A stretch of 64,000 nt of DNA from positions 10,479,264-10,543,263 of the forward strand of contig NW_023998422.1 of NCBI RefSeq assembly GCF_014805625.2, in the 5' to 3' direction. The stretch comes from Glossina fuscipes. Taxonomy: Eukaryota; Arthropoda; Insecta; Diptera; Glossinidae. Made by a program: the position numbers and the translations under genes. Positions 1 through 12,105 of the stretch are shown here, piece after piece. Within the stretch, counting starts at the first letter, position 1; each line of letters opens with the position of its first letter. Under the pieces are notes generated by a model, which saw only the letters and a list, made by a program, of their open reading frames with translations, was not told where the DNA came from and did no database searches.

Positions 1-164
1 ATTTATAAGAGTAAAGGTTGTGTGCGGATCCACCATTTTTAAGCTACACGAAAAACAAGCATACTGGATTATACTCTGTTTGCTATTATTTTCGTTGTCA
101 TATTACAAAATCGTGAATCGCATAAGTATTCTTGAATACAGTCAAACTAAGATGCGATTTCTCC

Positions 165-960
165 ATCCTCATCTGTTTCGTGCGTGAAAGGGTTTGCGTG
201 TCTCTTTCACCCTTGTGTTCATTCATGTAATCATCTATCTATCAACCATCTACCAACTTTCTAAATTTTTCCTCGGGGTAAAAGTCGAATGTCTGTTTAT
301 TCGTGCAACCGCCTATCTATAAACGCTCCATCGACTTTATGTATTCATGCTCAACCTGAAACTCCAAGTCGTTCTAGTCACCTCTTTTTCTTTATTCGTG
401 CAACCCTGGATCTATCCACCGTCTATAGAATTAACATATATTCTTGCTCAGCGTAAAATTCAAATTAGATTTAGGGACCTCTGCCTGTTCATTCATCCAT
501 CTATAAAGTATTCAGCGACTTTATATATTTTTGTTCAACCGTGAAACTTAAAGCTGATCTAGCCACATCTGGCTGTTTATTCGTGAAATCGCCTATTTAT
601 CCATCGTCAAGCCAGTTCATATATTCTTGCTCAGTGTAAAACTCAAAGTCGATTTGACGGCCAATGTCTGTTCATTTGTGCAATCGTCTATCTGTCGACC
701 GTCTCTTAAGTGCACATATTTTTGTTCAACTTGAAACTTAAAGCCGATCTAGCCACATCTGACTGTTTATTCGTCCAATCGCCTATCTATCCGCCGTCTA
801 GCTGGTTCATATATTCTTGCTCAGCGGAAAACTCAAAGTCGATTTGACGGCCAATGTCTGTTCATTCGTGCAATTGTCTATTGTATCATCTATTCTTACT
901 TAACGTAAAATTCAAAGTCGATCTAGCCATCTCTGCCCATCTATCAACTTCAACCTTCAG
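165..960 (+). repeat. Tandem array of ~95-bp units in ~190-bp dimers
   Basis: A block that reads roughly 'atattcttgctcagcgtaaa', 'ctcaaagtcgatctagcc', 'tgttcattcgtgcaatcg', 'cctatctatccaccgtc' recurs along the whole segment. A two-unit period is clearest. The phrase 'ttgttcaac' with its following text occurs at 531 and 722 (191 bp apart), with a more diverged copy about 184 bp earlier near 348. Earlier units (165-345) are more degenerate. The unit resembles the 5' segment of the dispersed family B repeat (see 61430 and 43380), so I infer that the array grew from that repeat. No convincing reading frame lies in it. Confidence 0.8.
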
Positions 961-999
961 CGTATCGTTGAATCTTTTATCGTCTCAAAAAGTATGGTT

Positions 1000-2145
1000 T
1001 TAAAAATAGGATCCACTCGAAGGCAAATATTATTTTTATCAATATAATGTTCGTTCTTGGTGATGGCCCTGCAGCTACAAAACCTAGTACTACTAGTCGT
1101 CACAAACTGTACTCTACTTTCTGAATTAGAGAAAAATGCAAAATTTTTTTTTTTTTAAGTCTATATTTAACTACAACTAATTCCAATAAGAAGAAGAGTT
1201 ATAAGGATTTGATTGAAATCTTCGATTGTTCTTTGCATACCAAAATAGTAATAACAATAATAATAATAACAATAATAATAATAGCAATGCTTAAGGGTTA
1301 AAACCATCATCATAATGTCTTAAAGCGATGGAAAAGTAAAGAAAAAAGAAAAACAGCAAAAAAAATTTTACTTTGTCATGATGGACATGAATACCAAGAA
1401 TTCTTCTTCATTGTTGTTACAATAATAACAAAACGATTTTCAATAATAACTCTTCGGATCGCTATATGTAATGTCATTGGACACACTCGATATCTTCTAT
1501 AAGCATACATTTGAGCATATATGCCTATAAATATACATATACGTATATATGCATCATTGCAGTTATTTTTGCAGACATTAGAATGCAAATATGTTTTCAG
1601 GTACATTGGATATACGCTCTAAACGGCACATTATCACTTACTAAAGTATTCTGTTCGCGTATTCTTGTTCGCTATCTAGAGATAAATTCAATATGCCCGG
1701 CAGAAATGGAGGCTTTTTCTATTTATATTGTATATTAATACAATATAATGTATGGGTTATGCATATCAGTACGCGTTCAAAACAGAAAACACTTCAAGTG
1801 TTGATTTTAAGAATCCGCATTTAGAAATTATTATGCGTTTAGTGTAAGTTATGTTTTTTATTTACTTTTTTTATTATAATTTTTTTTTTTTTTTTTTTTT
1901 AAACGACAACAACAACAAGCATTGTTTATGCCGAACTATTAAACAGGGAAATTTTTTATTGTTTTTAATGATGGTTTCTAGCTTCTGTTTTGTTTTGTTT
2001 TTTTTTTTTTTTTTTAATAATAATACCCGATAATAACTTTTTAATCACTTTTTATAAAACAATTTCTTCTTGAAACATGAATTCAGGAATAAATGTTAGC
2101 TTGAAAACTTATAAAAGTTGCTTATTAACTTATCACTTATCTGCT
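1000..2145. other. Non-coding, AT-rich, with microsatellites
   Basis: Holds an (AAT)-type microsatellite at about 1247-1284, a run of T at 1146-1158, and two long T tracts near 1870-1900 and 1999-2015. Short open frames here are made of the repeats themselves. No gene or element recognised. Confidence 0.6.
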
Positions 2146-2147
2146 TG

Positions 2148-2252
2148 AGCAGTGATCTCGACTAACAAATCTCAAGTGCGATGGAGTTTTCAATAAAGTC
2201 GATACCCTTAGATACTAATGTTTTTGGACTTTAATAAATGAATTATTACTAA
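2148..2252 (+). repeat. tRNA-derived SINE, internally deleted copy
   Basis: Shares 'atctcaagtgcg', '-gagttttcaataaag', 'cttagatactaatg' and a final TAA-rich tail with the fuller SINE copies at 13202 and 18318. The part that carries the B box (GGTTCGAA) is missing: the text jumps from 'gactaacaa' straight to 'atctcaagtg'. This is an old deleted insertion. Confidence 0.6.
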
Positions 2253-2499
2253 ACTTAATTCAAAATTTATGAATAAATTTATAAAACCGTACAAAAAATG
2301 AAGAAAAGCTTCATAGGCTTAGCGACCATTTGCTCTGTTTTAATAAAGTCGAAGGTATCCTTTCCTCATAATTTGTTCCGTAGACATTGCATACGATCAC
2401 GCCTTGATTCGATGAAAGAAATATAACCATGGGTGCGATGTTATATATAAATATCATTAGCAAAGGCGCAAACCACAAATTTTAGCTGAGGTCTATTAC

Positions 2500-2742
2500 G
2501 GTGTTAATAGAGTTCTGTTAAACGAAGTCTCGGAAGAACTTAAATCGTAATGTGGTTGAAATACAGGTCTTCCAGAAGAAACAAGTCTTTATTTTAATTA
2601 TTAGGTGTATGCATGTATTTTGATCATTTTTATATAAACCAATAATGGAAGTCTCGGAAGAATTTAAATCGAAATATGGTCGGAATAGAGAAGAGACAAG
2701 TTTTTATGTTAATTATTAAGTACGTGCATGTATTCTGAATAT
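2500..2742. repeat. Family D repeat, 124-bp tandem duplication
   Basis: 'gaagtctcggaagaa.tta' begins at 2524 and again at 2648, and each copy runs on through 'acaagt.ttta.gttaatta' and 'gcatgtatt.tga'. The two copies are 124 bp apart and moderately diverged. A single copy of the same family lies near 56150-56290. Class unknown; no coding capacity seen. Confidence 0.65.
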
Positions 2743-2995
2743 TTTTATACCAACCCCTGAAGGAAGGATTTTTCTCATAATTTATGTAACACTCAAAAGA
2801 AAGTTTCAGAGACTCTATAATATATATGTATTTTTGATCAATGTGAAATTTTGAATTGATCAAGCCATGTCTGTCCGTCTGTGCGTCCGTGTGATGTTTG
2901 TTGTTGGCACCCTTCTGGTCGCACAAATGAAGCTATCGACTTCAAATTTGGTAGAAACTTTGGAAGTTGTGGAGATACGGGGGGATTCGCCCCCC
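2743..2995 (+). repeat. Family B dispersed repeat
   Basis: Starts with 'tttttatacc', then has 'gtaacactcaaaagaaag', 'cagagactctataatata', 'gatcaagccatgtctgtc' and a (C)GTCTGT run. It matches the copies at 43380 (reverse), 52425 (reverse) and 61430. It joins directly onto the 3' end of the mariner fossil at 3025. Confidence 0.7.
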
Positions 2996-3024
2996 GCCAA
3001 ATATATAACTCTCTTACTTTTTTC

Positions 3025-3720
3025 AATATATAATCAAAATATTTTCCATAATTCTCTACAACTTTTTCTTCTCTTCCTGGTAACATGGCGATATTGTGTC
3101 GAAGGAACGGTATTGGTTTGGCAGCGACCCAATCATACACCTTCGGCCTTCTTCAGCGTTTCAAAATCGCGTTTCAGCCAAATTATGCGGCATCGATCTG
3201 AACAAGTGGTATTCAGAAGTCGCTATGCTTTCGTGGTGAGACCGCTAGATGCGAGAGAACTTTGCATTTGAGCTGCAACAATCGATAACTCTTGCAACAT
3301 GAAGTCGACCGTTGCTACGTGAGAGGATGACTTTGCATCTTTTAGCCGACATTGCTGGTCTTTTCGAATGGTTCGAAATTGCAGTCGTAAGGCAGCCATG
3401 TTCCCTCCTTTTGGATGTTTCCCATCGCATGTAAACGTCTAGATTCTGTCGATTCATCAATTTCCAAGCTATCTGCTAGTTCGTTGAGAGCTTGAGCTGG
3501 GGCTTTCGACCAATAAGTCTTGCAATTCATTGCCTTAAAATTTTTTTTGCGCCTCCAGATCGTTCTTTGTCATTGACATCAAAATCAGTAATTTTTAAAC
3601 GGGTGAAGCCAACACTGACAATAGGGATATGATGCAGCAGCTTCACCATAAGTTTCTAATAGTGTTTCATGGGCTTCGCCAGCAGATTTCTTCAAACCAA
3701 ACAAGGAAAGTAGCAACTGC
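3025..3720 (-). pseudogene. Mariner transposase fossil (most of the gene, decayed)
   Basis: Read on the minus strand, the order of a mariner transposase is preserved. The first helix-turn-helix region (GLKKSAGEAHETLLETYGEA) lies near 3700-3640, then DFDVNDKERSGG near 3590, the second helix-turn-helix ELADSLEIDESTESRRLHAM near 3500-3440, and IQKEGTWLPYDC (the WVPxEL-type linker motif) near 3400. Next comes a fusion to KVIL..R.HVARV near 3340-3290, then EYHLFRSMPHNLAE near 3200, and the C-terminal GREEKVVENYGKYFD at 3070-3030. The section with the first catalytic Asp is deleted and the second Asp is lost. Several frameshifts and stops make it a dead relic. Inverted repeats were not identified. 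The order of motifs follows the known family; the exact ends are my estimate. Confidence 0.85.
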
Positions 3721-3724
3721 ACGC

Positions 3725-4970
3725 GCTGAATAACTCAATACTAATAAATGGAAAACTGTTATTTTATGTAGGGAAAAGTCATAATCATCGAATTCAACCG
3801 TTGTCCACATTCGAACGTCGCAGTATACTATCCCTGTTACCAATAGATGTTGTTGATCAAAATGCAGGCAAGCAGCCTGCTATATCTGTAGAGTGTGAAT
3901 TTTTCAAATTAGAAATCGTTTATTCATTCATGTTGAAAATAATTGCACGAATCAATATTTTCCATAATACGGTATTCAGAACCTATTAGCATCTAAAGTA
4001 TAAAACGGGGGGGCACTAAGTATCAATTCGAACCTAGAAATAGTATCATAGTAGAGAAAGAATTCTGAAATTAATTATATTCTATTCTGTATTATTGATA
4101 AATTAAATAGATTTTTACCAAATTTTCAAATACACTTAACAATGACGTAAACTCTCTGGTAATATTCGTGCTTGAACAGACCGGACGTGTTTGATTTGTC
4201 TTCCGGAAGACCAAATTTCCTTTTCAGCTACATCCAAAGCAGGTTGACAGTTTCATCTAATACACTAAATACCGAGTTATTTACTTCGCGGCATGCATGC
4301 ATTGTGGTCCTCAGGTCGATTGCTTTAGCACATAATAACTTACTTAAAATATCATTCAATAAGTTCGTAGGACGACATATAAATCTGGCCACTCTCCAAG
4401 GAACCATGTGATTTTTAGGTAGAATCCATTTTCAGACGAAATGAATCAAAATTTCATGACATTCCGACTATTAGTTTCCCAGTTACATTTGTTTTAGTAA
4501 GATTACCTTTACTTTTCGAACAAAGAAAAAATCTATAGCGTAACCAAAATATTATTTATATTACACATTACATATGCACATATATTAAATACAAATTTAT
4601 AAAAATCATTCTTTTTTTTTTCTTTATTAATTCTTTTATAGATACTTATCTAAAATTCGAATAAATCTTTGGATAAAACTTATATTGTTTCCAACTACAA
4701 CACAAAGGTATGGAATTTTATATTTGAAAGAAAAAAATAAATAAATTAATACAAGTGATGTTCTCAGTTTCCAGTTGTAGGCTTGGAATTTATTTCTTTG
4801 ATCTCAATAAATTATAATAATAACAGTAATAAGAGCATTTATATTTGTATTATGCGCGAGCACGTCTTGAGTTTAGTTTTAACATTCCGATATCATTTCT
4901 TCATATGGGAAATTCGTTTTTGCTGGCAGACTGAGGAAAAGCCTTCGTGGCCCACACATCGGTGTTTGCG
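3725..4970. other. Non-coding, nothing recognised
   Basis: AT-rich sequence with only short chance open frames (the longest about 80 codons) and no splice or domain signal I could recognise. A homopolymer T run sits near 4610-4622. Confidence 0.5.
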
Positions 4971-5133
4971 GGCTCAAATCTGTCGGTGCAGTCTGACTAG
5001 CTATAGTGAATGCTCAGTCGGCACAAGCGTAACGCTTACCGATCGGGCACATGTGCACCAGACTTACGGCCACTCCCTTTTTCTTTCTTCCTCTCCAACC
5101 ATCTGCACGCTATTCGTTCAGGGAACATTCTCA

Positions 5134-5134
5134 C

Positions 5135-5170
<36 letters not shown>

Positions 5171-5177
5171 GTATGTG
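5134..5177. repeat. (AT)n-(GTAT)n compound microsatellite
   Basis: About eleven AT units run directly into four or five GTAT units. It lies just after a stretch (4985-5045) with weak similarity to the family C repeat ('tatagtgaatgctcagtcgg'). Confidence 0.9.
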
Positions 5178-5614
5178 GGTGTATAAGAAAAACTTGTAAT
5201 CGAACTGATGCTAATTTAAGGAAAATATCTGCCAGTCCGTTAACCTTTTTCCTTTCTTGGAAATGATGAGTTTCCTACTAGGTCTAAGGGCAATACTTTT
5301 TCTTTAGAGATTTCTCAGCCAATATTCGACTGATTTTTGGGTAGCTTTTTCTGAAATGAGCATTTTGTGAAGAACAGCTTGGCCTGTAAAGGAAAATTCC
5401 AACTGGAAATACACGAACGAAAAGTTCTTACACAACTCGGGCAATTCTTGGCTGGAATAATGGCATGGTTTCTAAAAGAATTAGTGATGGTTGAAGAAAT
5501 CTAAAAACTATCTATGTACGGCAAACTTCTAACAGGGCACACTAATTAAAAATCTACGATAACTTTACTTACTTGAAAGCTCGCTTTTCACAAGCGAAGT
5601 TTCACTGCAAAGTT

Positions 5615-5960
5615 GGTACAAAGGTATGTTAAGTTTGTGGCGATGCGTACAACACCCAGAGGAAATTGAGTAGACCCTTCTTTTACTATACCGATTCATT
5701 CAGAGTTACTTATGATATAAGCATGTCTGGCCATATGCCCGCCTTGCATTCTTCTGTCTCACAATCTTTGCGATGTTCTAATGAAGTCTGGCAAACTGGC
5801 GTTTCTTGGACCTAGACCGAATGCTATTGATAATGATTCGGCTCGGACCACTTTTTCAAGCACTTCTCATATAAAGCCCTATTCTGAAAAGACGTTATGT
5901 GAATAAATATAATGACCGTAGAGTGGAATAGGGCGGACCATAGTTCACTATAGGGTTTCC
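5615..5960 (+). repeat. Family A dispersed repeat
   Basis: Family landmarks appear in order: 'atgttaagtttgtggcgatg', 'acaacacccagaggaaattg', 'tactataccgattcattcag', 'gaatgctattgataatg', 'cggaccactttttcaagcac' and 'ataaagccctattctgaaaa'. The GTCTGTCC segment is diverged here. Non-coding. Confidence 0.75.
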
Positions 5961-6739
5961 ACTTGTTTTTTAGATACCCTCTAAGTTTTAAAAAGATATA
6001 TATATATACATATGCACATATATTTGTTTTGAATTGCACTAAAATCAAGTGTAAATTAGCAGGGATTTCATTTAAGAGAAAAAAAACCTTGACCTCCATT
6101 ATACTGGAGGTTATTGCACTTGCAATGAAGTTTAGTTAGCGACCTTTCTGTCAAATATATATATATATATATATATTTAAATGGAATGAAACCAACACAT
6201 TTTACGCTTTCTGCGGCTTTAAGCGCACAAGTTTAAACGGTGCAATCAATGCAATGCAATCAATTTGTAATAAAATAATTCATAATACAAAAGGTTGCCA
6301 CACGAAGGCAAGCATATTAAGCGAATATGTAAATAGACATAAAAGAAAAAGTGTGCAATAAATATGCAAAACAATTGCGAGGAACTCACACTCTCATACA
6401 ACATACGCTTATGGATGGATCATTTTAATGCTAGTAACGCAAAAACGAAGAAAAAAAAAAACTCAAAGACTTTTAAATGTAAAAAAGATTTCTTGACACA
6501 ATACGCATAATAGGTTGCATTGTAGATGGTAGACACGTTTCTTTTTGCACAAAACTTTTGTATCAGAGTATATATTAAGTGGATATGAAGACACAAGACA
6601 AGACATGAGAGAGGTTAGCAATATTTTGCAATAAATAAATTGAAAATGAAAATGTGCAACAGCGGCAGCAAACATATGTGTTGTGTTTCTGTGCGTGTGT
6701 GGCAGTTTTTTTCTCTTTATTTTGTTTTTTCTCAGACGC

Positions 6740-6880
6740 GCATACACACACACACACACGCACACACACGCACGCACATTGTTGCAAGGTTAAATGGTTA
6801 TCATGTGAAACAATACAATAACTGCAACAATAACAATAATAACAACAACAAAAACAACAACAACAATAACAAAAACTTAA
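6740..6880. repeat. (CA)n followed by (CAA)n/(AAT)n microsatellites
   Basis: Alternating ACAC/GCAC units near 6743-6778, then a CAA/AAT trinucleotide stretch near 6815-6875. An (AT)n tract also lies nearby at about 6155-6176. The open frames in both directions are repeat artefacts. Confidence 0.9.
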
Positions 6881-7167
6881 GCAACACCAGCTTATTCACA
6901 TGCAGTTTATAAATTGTTTAGGGTATCACACAACCACATGATTAAAAAAACACATGCATATACAAATAGTTAAATAAACAAACACTTGCAACGATATTTA
7001 ATTTTTCTACACACGCAGGCATTTCTTTGTTTTGTTGTGCCACTATACTGCGCAGCTCGGTAACAACTTTGACCAACAGTCAGTCGACAATCAGCAAACA
7101 CCTATTACATACTATACATATACATGTATATATATATATATATGTATGTAGAGCCACGTAAAGAGAC

Positions 7168-7250
7168 AATAAACCAACAAAGCAACCAAGCAGCCAACTA
7201 GCCAGCCAACCAGCCAGCCAGCCAGCCAGCTAGCCAGGCAGGCAACTGCA
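7168..7250. repeat. CCAG/CCAA tetranucleotide tract
   Basis: Imperfect repeats of the 4-mer CCAG (variants CCAA and CTAG). An (AT)n run precedes it at about 7125-7144. On the minus strand it gives a low-complexity Trp/Leu/Val/Gly frame that I do not treat as a gene. Confidence 0.85.
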
Positions 7251-7759
7251 GCCAGTTTGTTTATGGTAAAGTGAGTAGTGACATGACATGGCGCATAGTA
7301 CTGGGAAACATCAAAGAGCATGTGTCGCCAATCTGGTTATTAAAAGGGTTTTTTTTTTTCTTATTTCTCTTATCTCCTCTCATATTTCTATCTTTTCATC
7401 TTGAGTGCGCACCTATTTGCAACAAAAAAAAAAAAAGGGAAAAAAAAGAAAAAGCGGTTAAGAAAGTTATATTCGCGTTAAAGCGAACTTTAGATGCCCA
7501 TCGCCTCGAGCAAATACGTATATATTTATAGGACAATCGTTAAGTTTTCTTTACTGTCCGTGCATTTGATGTTTGGTTAGAAACGTTCTCAAGCGGTTCA
7601 GAACCTAATCACAATATCACTTTAATTTATTCGTTATATGAAATCTGCATTCTATTCTATATCTATATTTACATTCAAGGTGTCTTCGTTAGGGTATTTT
7701 TTGACAAGTTTAAAATCAATATTTTTTCCAGTAATAGTTTAATTACATTCAGTCCTTAA

Positions 7760-8062
7760 AAATTTGATTGTGATTTCAAGTCACCAGCTGTGAGCTCCAA
7801 CTAAGTGTCTTCGTGGATAATATCCGTTTAGTGTATAGATTTCGGAACTGAGATGGCTGAAACAATTTCTGATTAGTTCTGATTTCAAGTCGCTCCTATT
7901 ACGTTCAGCTAGGAATCTTCATTGAAATAATATGAGTTTTCTATACGGACATCCGGACTGACTTGGCTAAAACAATTTTTGATTAGTTGTGATTTCAAGC
8001 CGCATCTCATACCCCCAACTAGCAGTCGTCGTGGATCATATCAGTTCTCTATCTTCATTCTC
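7760..8062. repeat. Three tandem copies of a ~109-bp unit
   Basis: 'tgatttcaag' anchors the units at 7771, 7880 and 7990 (spacing 109 and 110 bp). Each is followed by a variant of 'ctc.aactag..gtcttcgt', 'ggat.atatc.gtt' and 'tggctaaaacaattt.tgat'. The copies are clearly diverged. The unit was not recognised elsewhere in the window. Confidence 0.75.
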
Positions 8063-8064
8063 TT

Positions 8065-9150
8065 GAAATTTGCATACAAATCCCCATGGCTAAAGCGGGA
8101 TGAAAATTATATTCTAATCAAGAACGTGTATATTTTATGTTAAATAATCTTTTACGGGTTTTTTTTTCCCCCAATTTTTCCCATTGCAAACAGAATAATA
8201 CAATTTATATACCTTTTTAATATGCTTGTAGCATGCAACTCTTCATCTACATACAAGGATAACAAAGTAATAAGAGCAACAACAATAAAGCAAATTAATG
8301 GAACTGGAATGATCGAGTTGATTCTGCCATATATAGAAAGGTTTATTTAGTTTAACTTGTCCGTAAAGGTGCGTGCATGTGTGACTAAATTTTTGCTACA
8401 TCATTATTATTTGTTTGTAATTTATTTTCTGTTTTCACTCGATGGCATAACAAAAAAAAAAAAAGAAGAAATTTCGATTCTTAAACAATGAAGTCCAATG
8501 AAGTTTGTTTTAAGTCATTTTTGTTTTATTTTTTATTTTTTTCTATTTCGATTACAAATTCGATTTATCATTAGTCGACAAATGTGGCCCGCTAGAAAAA
8601 AAGAAGAGAAAAAAACACTTCGCACAGTATATATATATAAAAAAAAAAAAAGCTTTTGCGCAACGAGCGATGTGTTAACATCGATGTCGTTAAGTTGAAT
8701 TTTTCCATAACATAGCCCTGCCTACGTGCCAAGCACCAACAAGCAAGTATATAGCTTGCAGCATATCATGCCACATACCCTATGAATATGTATCGAACAT
8801 AGCAAAAAGATTTCCTCATAAAATCATCTCCCTTTCTCCCTCTGTCTCTATGACTCTTCTTCTTCGCTTCCTTTTTCCACTTCTCCACTATGTCTACTAG
8901 CATTACAAATGATCGATGATCTATGAAATTGTTTTGTATAGTAAAGTAAAATGAGATTATTTCTTATTCGCTAGGGCAGAGGTGCCCAAACAGCGATTCT
9001 ATGATTCATCTTTATTTTGTTTTTTCTTTAGAAATGTTTAGAGACTAGCAGCGCCGACTGCTTGCTCGATTCCGTCATGTCTTTACAAACGTCTATAAAA
9101 CTTTATTTTTTAGGACACTTACTGTGTGAATGAAATATAATTTTTATTTT
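8065..9150. other. Non-coding, homopolymer-rich
   Basis: Contains poly-A runs at 8451-8465 and 8639-8651 and a pyrimidine-rich stretch near 8830-8885. No gene, RNA or mobile element recognised. Confidence 0.5.
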
Positions 9151-9157
9151 TTGCATA

Positions 9158-9550
9158 ACCTGCACGGCTTGTGGCACAAGAGGACATGTTACGCGTAGGG
9201 AGACTTAAGATAGAATCATTTTTTACTTGATTCAGAGTCACTTTCTGAATGAAATGGAAAGACTTAAGATGGACTCACCTTCTTCTATACGGATTGATTC
9301 AAAATCACTTTCTGAATTAGGCTCAGCTTGTTTGTCCGTCTGTCCGTTTTGCTTTCTTTTGTTCAGCACATAGGTCGTCATTTTTCAAGTAGTTTCATGA
9401 AACCGACATATATTGGCCTGAGGGGCAACGGTTTTGAAAATGGTTCGAATCGCATCACTTTTTGGATAATTTTTCTGAAAAGTCGCTATATGAATACCTT
9501 CATTAAATGAAGTACAGAGTATTTTTAGAGTGAAGAGGTACAGAGTATTT
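9158..9550 (+). repeat. Family A dispersed repeat with internal duplication
   Basis: Starts near 'cctgcacggcttgtggcac' and continues with 'gattcaaaatcactttctga', 'cttgtttgtccgtctgtccg', 'cggttttgaaaatggttcg' and 'ctgaaaagtcgctatatga'. The part 'gacttaagat...cactttctgaat' occurs twice, at about 9203 and 9260. Its short open frames are repeat-derived. Confidence 0.75.
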
Positions 9551-10969
9551 TATGGTGGGCCGTGGGCGACTCATTTTAATCAACCACGCAGGGAATGTCT
9601 CCCTGCTCTATGAGCACTCGTCTGATGCGGTGAAGCGCGGACAAAAACGGGGAAAAAGACAGAGACAGGAAAGTGGTGGTCGCAGCTTGCGTTGTATGCT
9701 TAACACTTACTATCGGTATGGTCGGAGTTGACTCTACTCTTGTCCTACTTACAAGCCATGATTAGAGAACAGTCAAGGTCGTCCATTTTATCGAAGCGTA
9801 CCTTCATTTATCGAAAATTTGTCTCGCTACTGATGTTATGTTTAATTTTCTGAAATATTGAGCGAAACTCGATTTGCGAATGAAGAACTATTGGTCACCT
9901 CTGCTCTCAGAATAGAATAGAAAAGCTATTCAATGTAAAAAAGAAATCGCATACAAACAGCAGGCAAACAAACATATCATATAATTGGATAAGATATGAT
10001 AATAAATTATATACTGTCGACTATTTGTTTGTGACTGTAACTTTGCGTTGCTTTGCTTTGCTTTATATCTGCATTTGGCATAGTGCTAGAAATGTATTTG
10101 ACTTTAGGCGATTTTCTGATATAATGCTTTTCTTATTTCAAATAAATTACTGGAGATTTATATTGAGAACGTATAAGAAACCTCATATGATTGTACCTGC
10201 GTTTACTAATTTCGAATTCTTTATATGGTTTACAACACAAACTTCGATTATTGGATTCAATGGAAAACATGTTAATCGATTTAGTGAAAGATAAATAACA
10301 AAAAAAAAAAAACATTCGAAAATTATTTAAAAGAAAACCTACTTTTTCCTTAAAAAAAAAAAAAATAATTCCATAATGGTTGCTAGAGGAATTTTAATTT
10401 GATTTAAATTTCATCCTTTTGTGGTTGGTTTGGACAAACGTAGAGTTCGCACACTTGAGAGATTTGCACATGTATACACTGTGCTAGATTCAGAATACAG
10501 GAACAGTCCGATTTAAATAGATGACCCAATGTGGCCAAGTCATTGAATGTAGGCCGACGTAGTAAAGAAACAGTGTCTCTCCAAAGCTTTACTTTTTATT
10601 CTACAAAAGTTTTGTGAAATTGTTGTAATTTCAAGTGAAATGTTATATTTTAAATTATAAATCCATGATACTGGAACTCGCATATGATTCTTAGACCTAT
10701 TCAAGATATCCAATATATGCCTTGTAACCTGCACAAAAGAGGGTTTTTCTTAGGCTAATACTTGTCTGATAAAGGAAGGCCCGAATTTTCTTCCTTAAGG
10801 TAGTAAAAAGTAGTTAAAAAATACGGAAAAAGGTATAATAGTTAAACGTTATTTTTCGGAAGTTGAAGATGGTTAACGTATCTGTTTACGCTGCATTGGT
10901 TCATCGTTTGTTTGCTACTGAAAAACTCAATTTATATTGTTCTGTAGTCGTTGTATTCCTCTGTCTGTC

Positions 10970-11450
10970 TATGCAGAAAGCCGTTTTCGTACTTCTTCAA
11001 CTTTGGTGAGGCACTGATCTGTTAAGTGTAACTGCATCGGTCTGAACAAGTGGTAATGAAAAGGAGCAGGAAAAGTTTCCAAGTTAAGTTGAAGATCACT
11101 TCCTTGATCGCTTTGCGCATAGACGATGCCAGCAAGAAGAAACACTTTTCGAACTGATTTCTAAGGCGTCATTTAATTTGTGAAGTTGGGCTTGATATCT
11201 TGTAGATATATCAGTTCCTGACTCGGCTATAGAAGCCCGTTGTAGATCCTGGAAAATGCATAGCAGGACTTCCTGGGTATGCAGGCTTAGGTTTTGCTAG
11301 AGATGTTGATGGCTGTCTTGGATTAACACTTCCTTTTCTTCGTTTAGGTTCGTTGTACAGGATTAACTTAATCCGTGCAGTAGCTTTCATGATTTCTTTT
11401 TCAGTTTAAATCAGCTCGTTGAGCACTTCCACCTCTTTACACCGTGAAAG
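10970..11450 (-). pseudogene. Mariner transposase fossil (catalytic region)
   Basis: Minus-strand reading gives mariner catalytic-domain blocks in order, joined by frame changes. LILYNEPKRRKGSVNPRQPS is at about 11370-11310 (the first catalytic Asp region is already lost). SLHTQEVLLCIFQDLQRA is at about 11285-11230, SGTDISTRYQAQLHKLNDAL at about 11210-11150, and HYHLFRPMQLHLTDQCL followed by VEEVRK at about 11070-10980. The linker region (K..FKLKKKS) is faint near 11430. Family knowledge: these match the D..D34D domain of mariners. The piece is too short and broken to be active. Confidence 0.8.
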
Positions 11451-11734
11451 AGATTGTGAGCGACACCTGCTTACAAGCAGCAAGTAGAATTTTCAGGAAG
11501 GCGTCCAAGAAATAGGTCTATCTGAATTAAATTTGGTACACTTCATTTTTATGTCAAATTACTATCGCGAACAAATTTTCATCGTAAAATAATAATAGTT
11601 AAGCCTTTTTTGGATGTAAGGGTTACATCTCATTAGAATCTTCATATGTGGTGGTATCCAAAAAACTGTGTCAATTTACTACTATGAACTAAAAATTATA
11701 CCTTCCTTATACTTTCCTTAGGAGCGGCCTTATA

Positions 11735-12105
11735 AGATGAGATTCTGGAAGTTACGCCAGCCTAACCAAATTTTTCGTACCAATTTAGAAGGACGAAGTA
11801 CGATTACACAGCGAGTCTTGTAGCATAATTTAAAAAATTTCAATATTTTCCCGCATAATGACTTTTCGAAACAAGTTGAACCGATTTCAATGCGTTCCGA
11901 ACCATTTGCAATTGGGCTGAAAAACTTTAGTGTAAGAAATTTCATCAAAATACCTTACAGATTGCGACCTGTAGGATCAATATAACTTTACATGGACTGA
12001 CGTCAGACGGACAGACGGACAGGATCGGTACAATAGAAAGTGGTGCTATCTTGAGCATTTCTGGGTGCTACGTACGTCCATACAAACTTAATATACCCTG
12101 CACGA
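11735..12105 (-). repeat. Family A dispersed repeat, reverse orientation
   Basis: Reverse complement of the family: 'atgacttttcgaaacaag', 'gcgttccgaaccatttg', 'gattgcgacctgtaggatc', 'cagacggacagacggacag', 'aacttaatataccctgcacg'. Its distal part (11740-11870) matches the stretch at 25822-25915 ('tcgctgtgtaatcgtacttc'), which shows that the family extends beyond the usual core. Confidence 0.8.

Noticed and set aside
2838..3140. 100-codon minus-strand frame as a gene
   Set aside because: Its first part is the mariner fossil's C-terminus and its second part runs into the family B repeat; a chance fusion.
7112..7321. 69-codon minus-strand frame rich in Trp, Leu, Val and Gly, resembling a membrane peptide
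   Set aside because: It is the translation of the CCAG/CCAA tetranucleotide tract and an (AT)n run.
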